Both the position numbers and the translations under genes were made by a program. From Methylococcus sp. UBA6136 (GTDB taxonomy: Bacteria > Pseudomonadota > Gammaproteobacteria > Methylococcales > Methylococcaceae), in assembly GCA_002423305.1 (NCBI GenBank), contig DIVI01000109.1:1-6380 (forward strand): a stretch of DNA of 6,380 bases, in the 5' to 3' direction. The notes beneath the pieces were generated by a model. That model was given only the letters and a program-made list of their open reading frames with translations. It made no database searches and was not told where the DNA came from. Within the stretch, counting starts at the first letter, position 1, and the number at the start of each line of letters is the position of its first letter. Positions 1 to 6,380 of the stretch are shown here, piece after piece.

Positions 1-57
1 GGCCATGGTGGCGGTGGACAGGAGGCCGGAAAGGGCGAGCAGTGTGGTGCGTTTCAT
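1..57 (-). CDS. N-terminus of an exported protein (signal peptide only, runs off left edge)
   Basis: Only the first 19 codons lie inside the window; they read MKRTTLLALSGLLSTATMA. This is a textbook Sec signal peptide: a positively charged start (K2, R3), a hydrophobic core (L5 to L13), and a small-residue end (T17-x-A19) that could be a signal peptidase I site right at the edge. The ATG is preceded by GGAG six bases upstream, a good ribosome binding site, which supports the start. The product should be exported to the periplasm or beyond. Its mature part is not visible, so no function can be given. It lies 33 bases downstream of the unrecognised frame at 91-465 on the same strand and may be co-transcribed with it. 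Confidence 0.72.
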   Translation of the reverse strand, partial: MKRTTLLALSGLLSTATMA

Positions 58-63
58 CGTGAG

Positions 64-67
64 CTCC
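64..67 (-). promoter_or_regulatory. Ribosome binding site of the exported protein
   Basis: The minus strand reads GGAG followed by six bases (CTCACG) and then ATG. This fixes the start of the signal-peptide protein at 57. A run of seven G on the plus strand (C on the minus strand) lies directly upstream of it. Confidence 0.65.
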
Positions 68-90
68 GGGGGGGTGGAAAAGCGACGGTG

Positions 91-465
91 TCATGGATGG
101 ACAAAAAAGTCAGAGAGCCTTTCAGTCGGCTGTCGCCAACCGGCCTGACTCGGAACCGAAAGATGCAGTTTCTGAGGCGGCGTTGCGGTAATGTCCACCA
201 CACCCCGGTCAGTGTAAAGGGCAGCATGGAAATCGGCAGGCAAATCCTGCGAGAAGCCGGCGCCGGCCGGCAGATGGATGTCCAGGCGGGTCGGTGACTG
301 GCCGCTGCACCGCACAGCACCGCCAAGCCATGGCTGTGGCCCAATCAGGAAGGGATCAAGGCGGCGGTGCAACGTCTGCTCGATCACGCGGGTCAGCTTG
401 ACGCCCGCACTATCCGAGGTGGGTCGCTTGATGAGGCGTGCCGGATATTCCTGCGGACTTGCCAC
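91..465 (-). CDS. Hypothetical protein, possibly truncated at its 5' end
   Basis: A 124-codon frame from GTG at 465 to TGA at 91. I do not recognise the family. Its codons are mostly G- or C-ending, and the translation looks protein-like, with alternating hydrophobic stretches such as TRLDIHLPAGAGF (about residues 59-71) and FHAALYTDRGVVDIT (about 79-93). There is no signal peptide and no membrane segment. An AAAAGG seven bases before the GTG could serve as ribosome binding site. Other frames over the same bases look like shadows. The first codons overlap the LysR remnant on the opposite strand, so the natural start may have been lost in a rearrangement and this may be the 3' part of a longer gene. 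It reads toward the exported-protein gene 33 bases downstream. Confidence 0.45.
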   Translation of the reverse strand: MASPQEYPARLIKRPTSDSAGVKLTRVIEQTLHRRLDPFLIGPQPWLGGAVRCSGQSPTRLDIHLPAGAGFSQDLPADFHAALYTDRGVVDITATPPQKLHLSVPSQAGWRQPTERLSDFFVHP

Positions 466-764
466 ATCATGACCTTTTGGGACTCCTGGGCCGAAGCCGG
501 CATAAGGCTAAGTGGCTCCTGAAGCGCAACGGCGAGCGGTGGCAAGCTGCGTTTCCTTGGCGTCTGATCGCCAATTCACCCGAGTTGCTGTTGCGGCTGG
601 CGCGCCAGGGAAGTGGTATCGTGAGCGCGCCGATGGACGTGTTGGCAGATTGGGCACTGCCCAAAGTCACGGCATGGGCCGTTTTTCCCGGGCGTCGGCT
701 GATGCCGGCCAAAACCCGAGTATTCATTGATATGCTAAAGGACAGACTCGGATCGTCGGATTGA
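438..764 (+). pseudogene. Remnant of a LysR-family transcriptional regulator (C-terminal effector domain)
   Basis: The translation from about 441 to the TGA at 762-764 resembles the last third of a LysR-type regulator. PADLPHHDLL matches the usual 'P.DL..HDCL' block. KRNGERWQ and RLIANSPELLLRLARQGSGI match the 'N..E.L..AA..G.GI' block. WAVFPGRRLMPAKTRVFIDML is the classic family C-terminus. The helix-turn-helix and the first half of the effector domain are missing; upstream in this frame is a stop at 432-434. Within the fragment, SAPMDVLADW is shorter than expected: LysR proteins normally have roughly 12-15 more residues between the 'GI..P' block and the 'W.LP' block, so an in-frame deletion is likely. 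With no DNA-binding domain it cannot work as a regulator. The GTG at 438 is only the first possible start. The left boundary is approximate. Confidence 0.75.
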
Positions 765-843
765 AATGTCCATATGATCAGGTAACCCAAAGCATCCGGG
801 CTGATGGATTGCAGCGTTTTGATTCACCCCATGAAGCAACCCT

Positions 844-1353
844 ATGAACCTACTTACCGCGCTGGCCTATGAAATTCTCTCCGAGTCCGGTTATCCGGTC
901 GTTCAGAATGAGGAGCATGACGGTACGATCCAGAGTCTGATCAATCTTGACAGCGGCACGTTTCGGTTCGAGTTAATGACGGGATCCAGAGGACAGGATT
1001 TCACCCTGTTTCTCCGGGTCCCCGAAGATATTCCGGAAACGCACTGCTATGCCGTCATGGAGTTGCTGACGCGCGTCAATTACCGGCTGGCGGTGGGGCA
1101 CTTCGAGATGGACCTCGACGATGGCGAGGTTCGCTTCGTCCACCGGCAACTGACCGACGGCAAGGCGCCCAGCAGCGATATGTTGCTGACACTCATGCGT
1201 GTGAGTCTGGATGTGATGGAAACCTGGTATCCCGGCATGATCCGGATTGTCCGCGACGGCCTCCATCCGCAGGCCGTGATCGCCGCAATCGATGAGGAGA
1301 ACGGCCACATCGGTCGTTACACCGGCCGCTACCCGAGTCATCGATTGAATTGA
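844..1353 (+). CDS. YbjN / type III secretion chaperone-like domain protein
   Basis: A complete 169-aa soluble protein with no signal peptide or membrane segment. The strongest family cue is the block NYRLAVGHFEMDLDDGEVRF (residues 79-98). In YbjN-family proteins this 'N..L..G.F.LD..DGE.RF' strand pair is the conserved core, in a fold shared with type III secretion chaperones. The N-terminal helix, the strand-rich middle (FRFELMTG, FTLFLRVPED) and the C-terminal helices (about 110-150) fit that fold. Members are thought to act through protein-protein contacts; their biochemical role is not settled. The ATG at 844 has only a weak GAAG as ribosome binding site. An ATG at 831 is out of frame and soon stopped. 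The gene stands alone, 79 bases after the LysR remnant, and converges with the glycosyltransferase gene, whose stop is 15 bases away. No secretion genes are nearby, so a T3SS role is not supported. Confidence 0.7.
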   Translation: MNLLTALAYEILSESGYPVVQNEEHDGTIQSLINLDSGTFRFELMTGSRGQDFTLFLRVPEDIPETHCYAVMELLTRVNYRLAVGHFEMDLDDGEVRFVHRQLTDGKAPSSDMLLTLMRVSLDVMETWYPGMIRIVRDGLHPQAVIAAIDEENGHIGRYTGRYPSHRLN

Positions 1354-1368
1354 GGACAGCGTGCCGGT

Positions 1369-2520
1369 TTAGTGCGCGGTATCGAGCAGCAGCCGGTAGA
1401 TGTCCAGGGTCTGGGAGACAACATGCTCCTCGCTGAATTCCTGTTCGGCACGTTCCCGGCCACGTTGTCCCATGTCCTTTCGGCGAGTCGGGTCGTTCAG
1501 CAGCATTTTCAATGCAGCGGCGAGTGCGCCGGCGTCCCGGGCCGGAACCAATAAGCCGTTGTCACCCTCTGTCACCGCTTCGCGGCAACCCGGCATGTCC
1601 GTGGTGACAATGGGCCGGCCAATGGACGCCGCTTCCAGGAGGATCTTGGGAACGCCTTCCCCGTAATACGAGGGCAGGCAAACAATATGGCTCTGAGCCA
1701 GCACAGTCGGCATGTCGGTTCGTTTTCCCCACCATTCGATCTCACCAGTATCGTGCCACGCGGTCATTTGTTCTGCCGAAATCGAAGAATGGTTTTCCGA
1801 GTCGGGCTCACCCACTACCACGCAGCGAGCGGACACCCCGGCCTTGTGCAGAAGCTTGGCTGCCTCGACAAATTCCCGAATGCCCTTGTCCCATAATAGT
1901 CGGGCGGCCAGCATGACAATGGGTGTGCCCCCAGGTTCGGCCTGTTGCGGGAAGAGCGCCAGATTCACGCCGGAGCCCCGAATGAGCGTGGCTTGATCCG
2001 GGTTAATGGCGCCCACGTCCAGCAGCAGGCGGAGATCATCTGGATTCTGGACGATGACGCGGGTATGTCCCTTGAGCAGCCAGCGAAACGCCAGTTTGAC
2101 GAAGGCTCTGAGTCCACCGGCACGTTTGCGATCCGCAAAAATGTGACCGAGGCCCGCCAGCGCATTGACGATGTGGGGCGTTCTCGCCAGTCGCGCCGCC
2201 AGACTGCCATAAAGCACCGGCTTCATAGCGACGTTGTGGAGGATGTCTGGCCGCTCCCGTCTGAGAATGCGGTAGAGGGCCAAGAGGCTGCGCCATTCCG
2301 TCAGGGGATTTTTGCCGCCCCGCGAGAGCGGCAGCTGAATGAGTCGCAGACCGGCCGCTTCGATGATGCTGCCGTGCCGGTTGACGCGCGTGACCACCGC
2401 CACGTCATAGCCGGCTTCGCGGGCACCGATGCCTAACGGTAACCGATGCGAACAGAAGTACCAGTCCTCGGTGACGAAGAACAACAGCTTGGGCTTTTTG
2501 TTCACGGACAGAGTTGGCAT
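1369..2520 (-). CDS. Glycosyltransferase family 4 (GT-B fold), last gene of the glycan run
   Basis: A full-length 383-aa enzyme, normal for GT4. It should transfer a sugar from a nucleotide donor to a lipid-linked acceptor at the cytoplasmic face of the inner membrane, retaining the anomeric configuration. The N-terminal acceptor domain begins KLLFFVTEDWYFCSHRLPL (residues 11-29), an opening seen in GT4 enzymes of O-antigen and N-glycan clusters related to PglA and WbpH. The donor domain shows RGSGVN (181-186), the phosphate-contacting pair R207 and K212 in AARLLWDKG, and the E-x7-E motif (E288, E296) in GEGVPKILLE. NGLLVPARD (321-329) closes the donor site. AGGA lies seven bases before the ATG, and the AsnB-like gene stops only 9 bases upstream, so they are very likely co-transcribed. 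Donor and linkage cannot be read from sequence. No terminator hairpin with a U-run is evident after its stop. Confidence 0.92.
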   Translation of the reverse strand: MPTLSVNKKPKLLFFVTEDWYFCSHRLPLGIGAREAGYDVAVVTRVNRHGSIIEAAGLRLIQLPLSRGGKNPLTEWRSLLALYRILRRERPDILHNVAMKPVLYGSLAARLARTPHIVNALAGLGHIFADRKRAGGLRAFVKLAFRWLLKGHTRVIVQNPDDLRLLLDVGAINPDQATLIRGSGVNLALFPQQAEPGGTPIVMLAARLLWDKGIREFVEAAKLLHKAGVSARCVVVGEPDSENHSSISAEQMTAWHDTGEIEWWGKRTDMPTVLAQSHIVCLPSYYGEGVPKILLEAASIGRPIVTTDMPGCREAVTEGDNGLLVPARDAGALAAALKMLLNDPTRRKDMGQRGRERAEQEFSEEHVVSQTLDIYRLLLDTAH

Positions 2521-2527
2521 GACGCAG

Positions 2528-2532
2528 TCCTA
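2528..2532 (-). promoter_or_regulatory. Ribosome binding site overlapping the upstream stop codon
   Basis: The minus strand reads TAGGA, in which TAG is the stop codon of the AsnB-like gene and AGGA is the ribosome binding site for the next glycosyltransferase, seven bases before its ATG. The overlap suggests coupled translation of the two genes. Confidence 0.65.
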
Positions 2533-4533
2533 ATGCTCGGCCAGCCAGGCCTGAAACATCAACACATCCCAGAGATAATAGGACCAGTTACGTCGTCCTG
2601 ACTGGTGCTGAACCCACTTTTCATGGACCATGGCAGGGTTGAGGTACCCATCGGCCTTGAGACGCCGGGGGTCAATCAGCGACTCGGCCCAGTCCTTGAG
2701 AGGCCCCCGCAACCACTGGTCAATCGGGACGCCAAAGCCCATTTTGGGTCGGTCGACCAGGGACTGCGGAACATATTGATAAAGCACCTGGCGTAATGGC
2801 CACTTGCCTTGGCCCTGACGAATTTTCATGCCCAGGGGCAACTGCCAGGCAAACTCAACTACCCGGTGATCCAGCAGCGGTACTCGGGTTTCCAGGCTGA
2901 CGCCCATGGCGGCCCGGTCGACCTTGACGAGAATGTCATCGGGCAAATAACTGACGGTGTCGAGATACATCATCCGATGCTCGAAATCCCGAAGCCCAGG
3001 CCATTGGATGGGGTCGTTCAGGACCGTCAGGGGTTCTTTTGTGCCTCTAACCAGCCGTGCGGGTTCCTTCCAGTGCGATAGCAAGTCGAGGTAGATGGCC
3101 TCCGGATGTTTGGCCCCGAGAAAGCTGGATAGTTTGTGGAGTTTGTCGCCAGGGCTGGCGTAACGCAAACTCGACGGCAGCATGAAGCCCAGCCCGCGGA
3201 ATACGGTATCCCAGGCATGCGGTGGCACGACAGTCAGGAGCCGCGCCAGGGCAATTCGAAACTGACTGGGCAGAAATCGCATCCGCCGCCAGAATCCCAT
3301 GGCCCAAAAATACCGGTTATAACCGCCAAATAATTCGTCGCCCCCATCGCCGGAAAGGCTGACGGTGACATGCTGGCGGGCCAGTTGAGAGACTAAAAAA
3401 GTCGGGATTTGTGAGGAATCGGCAAAGGGTTCGTCGTACAACGTGGGCATACGCGGAATCACCGACATGGCTTCATCCGGAGTGACATAGAGTTCGGTGT
3501 GGTCGGTGCCAAGATGTTGGGCAACGGCCTTGGCGTGCTGTGCCTCGTTGTATTCCGCTTCGTTGAAGCCAATGGTGAACGTCTTCACTGGGCGCTTAGA
3601 CTGAGCCTGCATCAGTGCGACGACCAGGCTGGAGTCGTAGCCCCCCGAAAGGAAGGCGCCGAGGGGAACATCGGCCATCATTTGTCCTGATACCGCCTCC
3701 CTCAGTACTGAATCCAGCCTGGAGATGGCCTCGGCTTCAGTACCGGGAAAGGGCTGCATCTGCCCGCGCAAGGCAGCATCCTTCGCTGTCCAATACGCGA
3801 CAGGCGTGCATTCGGTCCGTTGCTTGCCGAGGACAACATAGGTGCCAGCTGGCAGTTTCCTGATGCCCTGATAGATGCTACGGGGCCCTGGAATATAGCT
3901 GTAGCGCATGTACAAGGTCAGCGCCTCGCGGTCTATGTCGGCGCGGAAGGCTGGGTGCTGTCTCAATGCCTTCAGCTCGGAACCAAACAGCAGGGTATGG
4001 CCCTGCCAACCATAGTAGAGCGGTTTTTCGCCCATTCGATCGCGTGCCAGATAGAGCAGGCGGTCATGGCGGTCCCACAGGGCAAAGGCAAACATTCCGA
4101 CGCATTGCTTTAGGGTTTCATCGACGCCCCAGGCTTCTATCGCTGCCAGCAGCGTTTCAGTATCCGAGTGCCCACGCCAATTATTAATTCTTGATTCGGT
4201 ACCCTCGGATTGTCGGTCGAAAAGTGGATGGTCCGGAGCGCTGGGCTCAGAGTCCAACTTTCGCCTCAGGTCCTGATGATTGTAAATCTCACCATTGAAG
4301 GCGATCACATAGCGTCCATTGCCGGACAACATGGGCTGATGTCCGGCAGGGGACAGGTCAAGAATGGACAGACGCCGGTGGCCCAACGCCACTCCGGCAG
4401 AGGGATCAGTCCATATGCCTCCATCATCAGGTCCCCGGTGGACCAGAGTCGCGGTCATTCGCGTGACAATCTCGGCGAGTTGCTCGGGTGGATTGTTGTC
4501 TGAACGCTCAAGAAAGCCTGTGAATCCGCACAT
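2530..4533 (-). CDS. Asparagine synthase (glutamine-hydrolysing) type amidotransferase of a surface-glycan cluster
   Basis: A full-length 667-aa class II amidotransferase. I chose the ATG at 4533 because it yields MCGFTGF with the nucleophile Cys2 that this family needs after Met removal. The frame stays open upstream to 4743, but that part overlaps the preceding gene. The glutaminase domain (about 1-230) has HRGPDDGG (32-39), HRRLSI (52-57) and NGEIYNH (80-86). The ATP-dependent synthetase domain has the pyrophosphatase loop SGGYDSS (296-302) and SGDGGDELFGGY (394-405), so both half-reactions look intact. E. coli AsnB is about 554 aa; the extra length here is partly an insertion near residues 94-117 and partly C-terminal. 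Between glycosyltransferase genes such enzymes (for example WbpS of Pseudomonas aeruginosa) are linked to amidation of uronic acids in the polysaccharide. That role is my inference; ordinary asparagine synthesis is the alternative. Confidence 0.93.
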   Translation of the reverse strand: MCGFTGFLERSDNNPPEQLAEIVTRMTATLVHRGPDDGGIWTDPSAGVALGHRRLSILDLSPAGHQPMLSGNGRYVIAFNGEIYNHQDLRRKLDSEPSAPDHPLFDRQSEGTESRINNWRGHSDTETLLAAIEAWGVDETLKQCVGMFAFALWDRHDRLLYLARDRMGEKPLYYGWQGHTLLFGSELKALRQHPAFRADIDREALTLYMRYSYIPGPRSIYQGIRKLPAGTYVVLGKQRTECTPVAYWTAKDAALRGQMQPFPGTEAEAISRLDSVLREAVSGQMMADVPLGAFLSGGYDSSLVVALMQAQSKRPVKTFTIGFNEAEYNEAQHAKAVAQHLGTDHTELYVTPDEAMSVIPRMPTLYDEPFADSSQIPTFLVSQLARQHVTVSLSGDGGDELFGGYNRYFWAMGFWRRMRFLPSQFRIALARLLTVVPPHAWDTVFRGLGFMLPSSLRYASPGDKLHKLSSFLGAKHPEAIYLDLLSHWKEPARLVRGTKEPLTVLNDPIQWPGLRDFEHRMMYLDTVSYLPDDILVKVDRAAMGVSLETRVPLLDHRVVEFAWQLPLGMKIRQGQGKWPLRQVLYQYVPQSLVDRPKMGFGVPIDQWLRGPLKDWAESLIDPRRLKADGYLNPAMVHEKWVQHQSGRRNWSYYLWDVLMFQAWLAEH

Positions 4534-4540
4534 ACGAGAA

Positions 4541-4545
4541 CCTAT
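4541..4545 (-). promoter_or_regulatory. Ribosome binding site that fixes the AsnB-like start
   Basis: The minus strand reads ATAGG, then TTCTCGT (seven bases), then the ATG at 4533. Together with the need for Cys2, this sets the start there rather than at the longer open frame. Confidence 0.6.
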
Positions 4546-4564
4546 TCGAAAAATTGATTTGGAT

Positions 4565-4592
4565 AACCCAGCCGGTTCGGTTGTCTTGGGTT
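4565..4592 (-). other. Inverted repeat in the gap between glycosyltransferase and AsnB-like genes
   Basis: In the only sizeable gap of the run (4534-4618), the transcript reads AACCCA, 16 bases, then TGGGTT, a perfect 6-bp stem. It sits 31 bases before the AsnB-like ATG. A second pairing, CCGGT (4599-4595) with ACCGG (4576-4572), interleaves with the first. There is no U-run directly after the stem, so it does not look like an intrinsic terminator. It may be chance. Confidence 0.25.
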
Positions 4593-4618
4593 CTACCGGT
4601 GGAAATCGGGGTGCCGGA

Positions 4619-5752
4619 CTACCGCACGCTACTCTGGTAGAGGCTTGCGTATTGTTCAATGATGGATGGCAGCGAATACGAATGAAGTATGCGCGCACGC
4701 GCTTGTCTTCCCAGGCTGTCGCGTCCACTCTGTCCCAACTCAACTAATGTCGTGAGAGCCTTGGATAGCGCGACAGGATCGTGAGCGTTAACCGTAAGCC
4801 CGGTGTCCCCGATGATGGTGGATGAATCTCCGATATCGGTGGCTACGCAGGGAACCCCAGACAGCATGGCTTCACCCAGCACGTTCGGAAAACCCTCGCC
4901 CCATGCGGAGGTCAGGGTGGCTATATCGAGACTCTGATAGAACCCATTCATCTCGCGCAATTCACCGAGTAGACGGATATTACCCCCCAGTTGGAGTGCC
5001 TGTATCCGTTGGAGCAAGTCGTCATTTTGCGAATCCACATGCAATCCGGCCAGAACAAACCGCACGTGGTCATGGCGCTCTGCCACCAGAGCAGCCGCTT
5101 CCAGGAAGTTGTTGTGATCCTTCATCGGGTGGTGACGTGCCGCCATGCCAATGACCACATGCTGGTCAGTGAAGCCCCATTCCTGCCGCGTTCGATTCCG
5201 GAGTTCCGGTTCGGGACTGAAGTCATCGACTCCAAACCCATTGGGGATAAAGGCCCGCCGATCCTCTTTGAAGCCCAGGGCTTCATGTTGCCTCGCGCTG
5301 GTCATCGAATTGTAGATGATCCGGCCGGGAGACCCTGAAAGTTTTGCGCAGAGTTGGATTAGCCGGCGGGTCAAGCGCTTTTCGCGGTCGAGATCATAGA
5401 GGCTCTGGCGGATATTCCACAGTATGGCCGGATCTCCGTTGACGAAACTGGCAGCAAGTGAGGCTGCCAAGTTGCCGTGATACATCCAGCCCTGCAGGAT
5501 ATGCGGTTGAATGGCACGAACCTGCCGGATAAGCCGCCAAAGGCCAGTCGGGTGCGGGCGACCGCGAGGCAAGTCCACCGTCAGAACCGGAATCCCTAGT
5601 GACTCGATCGCAGGGCCTACCGTGCCCTTGTCCATCAGGGATATCACGGTCGGTTCGAAGCGATTCCGATCCAGGCCAGAAAGCAGCTTCAGTAACATGC
5701 GCTCCGCGCCATGTGCATAAAGCCCGGTAATGATATGGCAGACGCGGATCAT
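4619..5752 (-). CDS. Glycosyltransferase family 4 (GT-B fold)
   Basis: A full-length 377-aa GT4 transferase. The N-terminal domain opens with VCHIITGLYAHGAERMLLKL (4-23), the usual glycine-rich acceptor-side loop with AER. The donor domain has FIPNGFGVDDF (168-178), the R206 and K211 pair in AARHHPMKDH, and E-x7-E (E286, E294) in GEGFPNVLGE, followed by GEAMLSGVPCVATDIGDS. The enzyme is expected to be cytoplasmic or peripheral to the inner membrane and to extend a lipid-linked glycan; its donor sugar is unknown. Its ATG overlaps the stop of the preceding transferase gene as ATGA, and no good ribosome binding site precedes it, so translation is probably coupled. The donor half closely resembles that of the preceding gene, which suggests an old tandem duplication. 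The stop at 4619 leaves 85 bases before the AsnB-like start. Confidence 0.92.
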   Translation of the reverse strand: MIRVCHIITGLYAHGAERMLLKLLSGLDRNRFEPTVISLMDKGTVGPAIESLGIPVLTVDLPRGRPHPTGLWRLIRQVRAIQPHILQGWMYHGNLAASLAASFVNGDPAILWNIRQSLYDLDREKRLTRRLIQLCAKLSGSPGRIIYNSMTSARQHEALGFKEDRRAFIPNGFGVDDFSPEPELRNRTRQEWGFTDQHVVIGMAARHHPMKDHNNFLEAAALVAERHDHVRFVLAGLHVDSQNDDLLQRIQALQLGGNIRLLGELREMNGFYQSLDIATLTSAWGEGFPNVLGEAMLSGVPCVATDIGDSSTIIGDTGLTVNAHDPVALSKALTTLVELGQSGRDSLGRQARARILHSYSLPSIIEQYASLYQSSVR

Positions 5753-6380
5753 GGCAGTCGTTCGAGAGCGTGGATGGTGTTATCGATCAGCGCATCGACG
5801 CTGAGGTGAGTCTCAATGTGCTGCCGTGCCGCAAGTCCAAGTGATTCGCCCTGACGCTCAAGTCGTTCCAGCTGGGTTTGAATACCTTGGGCGAGTGCCT
5901 CGGGTTGACCGGGGATCACAACCACGCCGGTCTCGCCGACCATCCAGGCCGAATCACCGACATCGGTTGTGACGCAGGGAATACCGCAAGCCATGGCTTC
6001 GCCGATCATATTGGAGACACCTTCTCCGAACAAGGAAGCGGATACGGCCAGATCCAGCGCGTTGTAGACCGCCGGCATGTCCTGGCGAATTCCAACCCAG
6101 CATAAATTTTCTCCCAAACCGAGGGCCCGGGCTTCGGTCTGCAGCAGGGTTTGATAATCCACCGGCCCCTCTCCCACGCAGACAAAGCGGAGGTTGGGGT
6201 ATTGGGCGCTAAGTTGTTCCGCTGCGTGAATGAAGTTGGAATGACCTTTCATGGGGTCCAGCCGGCCGATCAGTCCGATCAAGCGATGTGAAGGGGAGAT
6301 GCCCCACTCTTCACGCACCCTTTTTCCTGCAGGTATGTCAGGTCGAAACTTGGCAGTATCGATGCCGTTGCGGATGACAG
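5749..6380 (-). CDS. Glycosyltransferase family 4, C-terminal part (5' end beyond right edge)
   Basis: The frame is open to the window edge and gives about 210 residues, the donor-binding half of a GT4 enzyme. The first visible residues, VIRNGIDTAKFRP, are the usual linker motif before the C-terminal Rossmann domain. It is followed by GRLDPMKGHSNF with the conserved R and K, then GEGVSNMIGE with the two glutamates of E-x7-E, and GEAMACGIPCVTTDVGDS. An internal GTG at 6318 could be mistaken for the start, but the conserved sequence upstream shows that the gene continues past 6380; about 150-180 N-terminal residues should lie outside. Its TGA overlaps the ATG of the next transferase. The role is sugar transfer in the same glycan pathway, with donor unknown. 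Confidence 0.92.
   Translation of the reverse strand, partial: VIRNGIDTAKFRPDIPAGKRVREEWGISPSHRLIGLIGRLDPMKGHSNFIHAAEQLSAQYPNLRFVCVGEGPVDYQTLLQTEARALGLGENLCWVGIRQDMPAVYNALDLAVSASLFGEGVSNMIGEAMACGIPCVTTDVGDSAWMVGETGVVVIPGQPEALAQGIQTQLERLERQGESLGLAARQHIETHLSVDALIDNTIHALERLP

Noticed and set aside
68..74. Run of seven G, as a possible phase-variable tract upstream of the exported protein.
   Set aside because: Seven bases is short for slipped-strand switching in GC-rich DNA and it lies outside the coding frame; nothing else supports switching.
54..344. A 96-codon minus-strand frame overlapping the unrecognised gene.
   Set aside because: Its composition (many R, C, P, W) is that of a shadow frame, and it would overlap the ATG of the exported-protein gene; the frame at 91-465 looks more protein-like.
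761..788. Possible promoter for the YbjN-like gene (TTGAAA at 761-766; TATGAT at 773-778).
   Set aside because: The two elements are not correctly spaced from one another, and no good partner box exists for either.
1321..1385. Possible bidirectional terminator between the convergent genes.
   Set aside because: Only weak pairings are present (for example TGCCG with CGGTA, needing a G-U pair) and there is no T-run on either side.
1945..2436. A 163-codon plus-strand frame inside the last glycosyltransferase gene.
   Set aside because: It is antisense to a full-length GT4 gene with all conserved motifs, shows no family features, and is explained as a shadow of GC-biased codons.
4534..4743. Longer start for the AsnB-like gene, adding 70 residues.
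   Set aside because: It would bury the catalytic Cys2 inside the protein and overlap the 3' end of the upstream glycosyltransferase gene; the ATG at 4533 has a good ribosome binding site.

Overview
The window looks like moderately GC-rich bacterial DNA, most likely from a gammaproteobacterium. The protein families and GC-biased codon third positions point that way, but nothing fixes the genus. It holds the downstream end of a surface-polysaccharide (O-antigen, capsule or exopolysaccharide) gene cluster, plus a less orderly flank with a decayed gene.

Right two thirds (1369-6380, minus strand, transcribed right to left): a compact four-gene run. It starts with the C-terminal part of a GT4 glycosyltransferase that runs off the right edge. 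A second, complete GT4 enzyme follows, overlapping the first by ATGA. Next, after an 85-base gap, is a full-length glutamine-dependent asparagine synthase-type amidotransferase (667 aa from its MCGF start). Last is a third GT4 enzyme, only 9 bases further on, which ends the run. The three transferases would each add a sugar from a nucleotide donor to a growing lipid-linked glycan. In clusters of this kind the AsnB-like enzyme usually converts a carboxyl group, typically of a uronic acid residue, to an amide. No polymerase, flippase or sugar-nucleotide biosynthesis gene is visible here, so the glycan itself cannot be named.

Middle (844-1353, plus strand): a complete single gene for a YbjN / type III secretion chaperone-like protein, convergent with the end of the glycan run.

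Left (1-764): the opening 19 codons of an exported protein leaving on the minus strand; a 124-codon unrecognised minus-strand reading frame just upstream of it; and, on the plus strand, the C-terminal remnant of a LysR-family regulator. The remnant has no DNA-binding domain and appears to carry an internal deletion. The unrecognised frame and the remnant meet and slightly overlap at about 440-465, which looks like a rearrangement scar.

I see no RNA genes, CRISPR array, transposase or long repeats. No convincing new system is present; the most useful leads are the LysR remnant with its junction and the glycan-amidating AsnB-like enzyme with an N-domain insertion.
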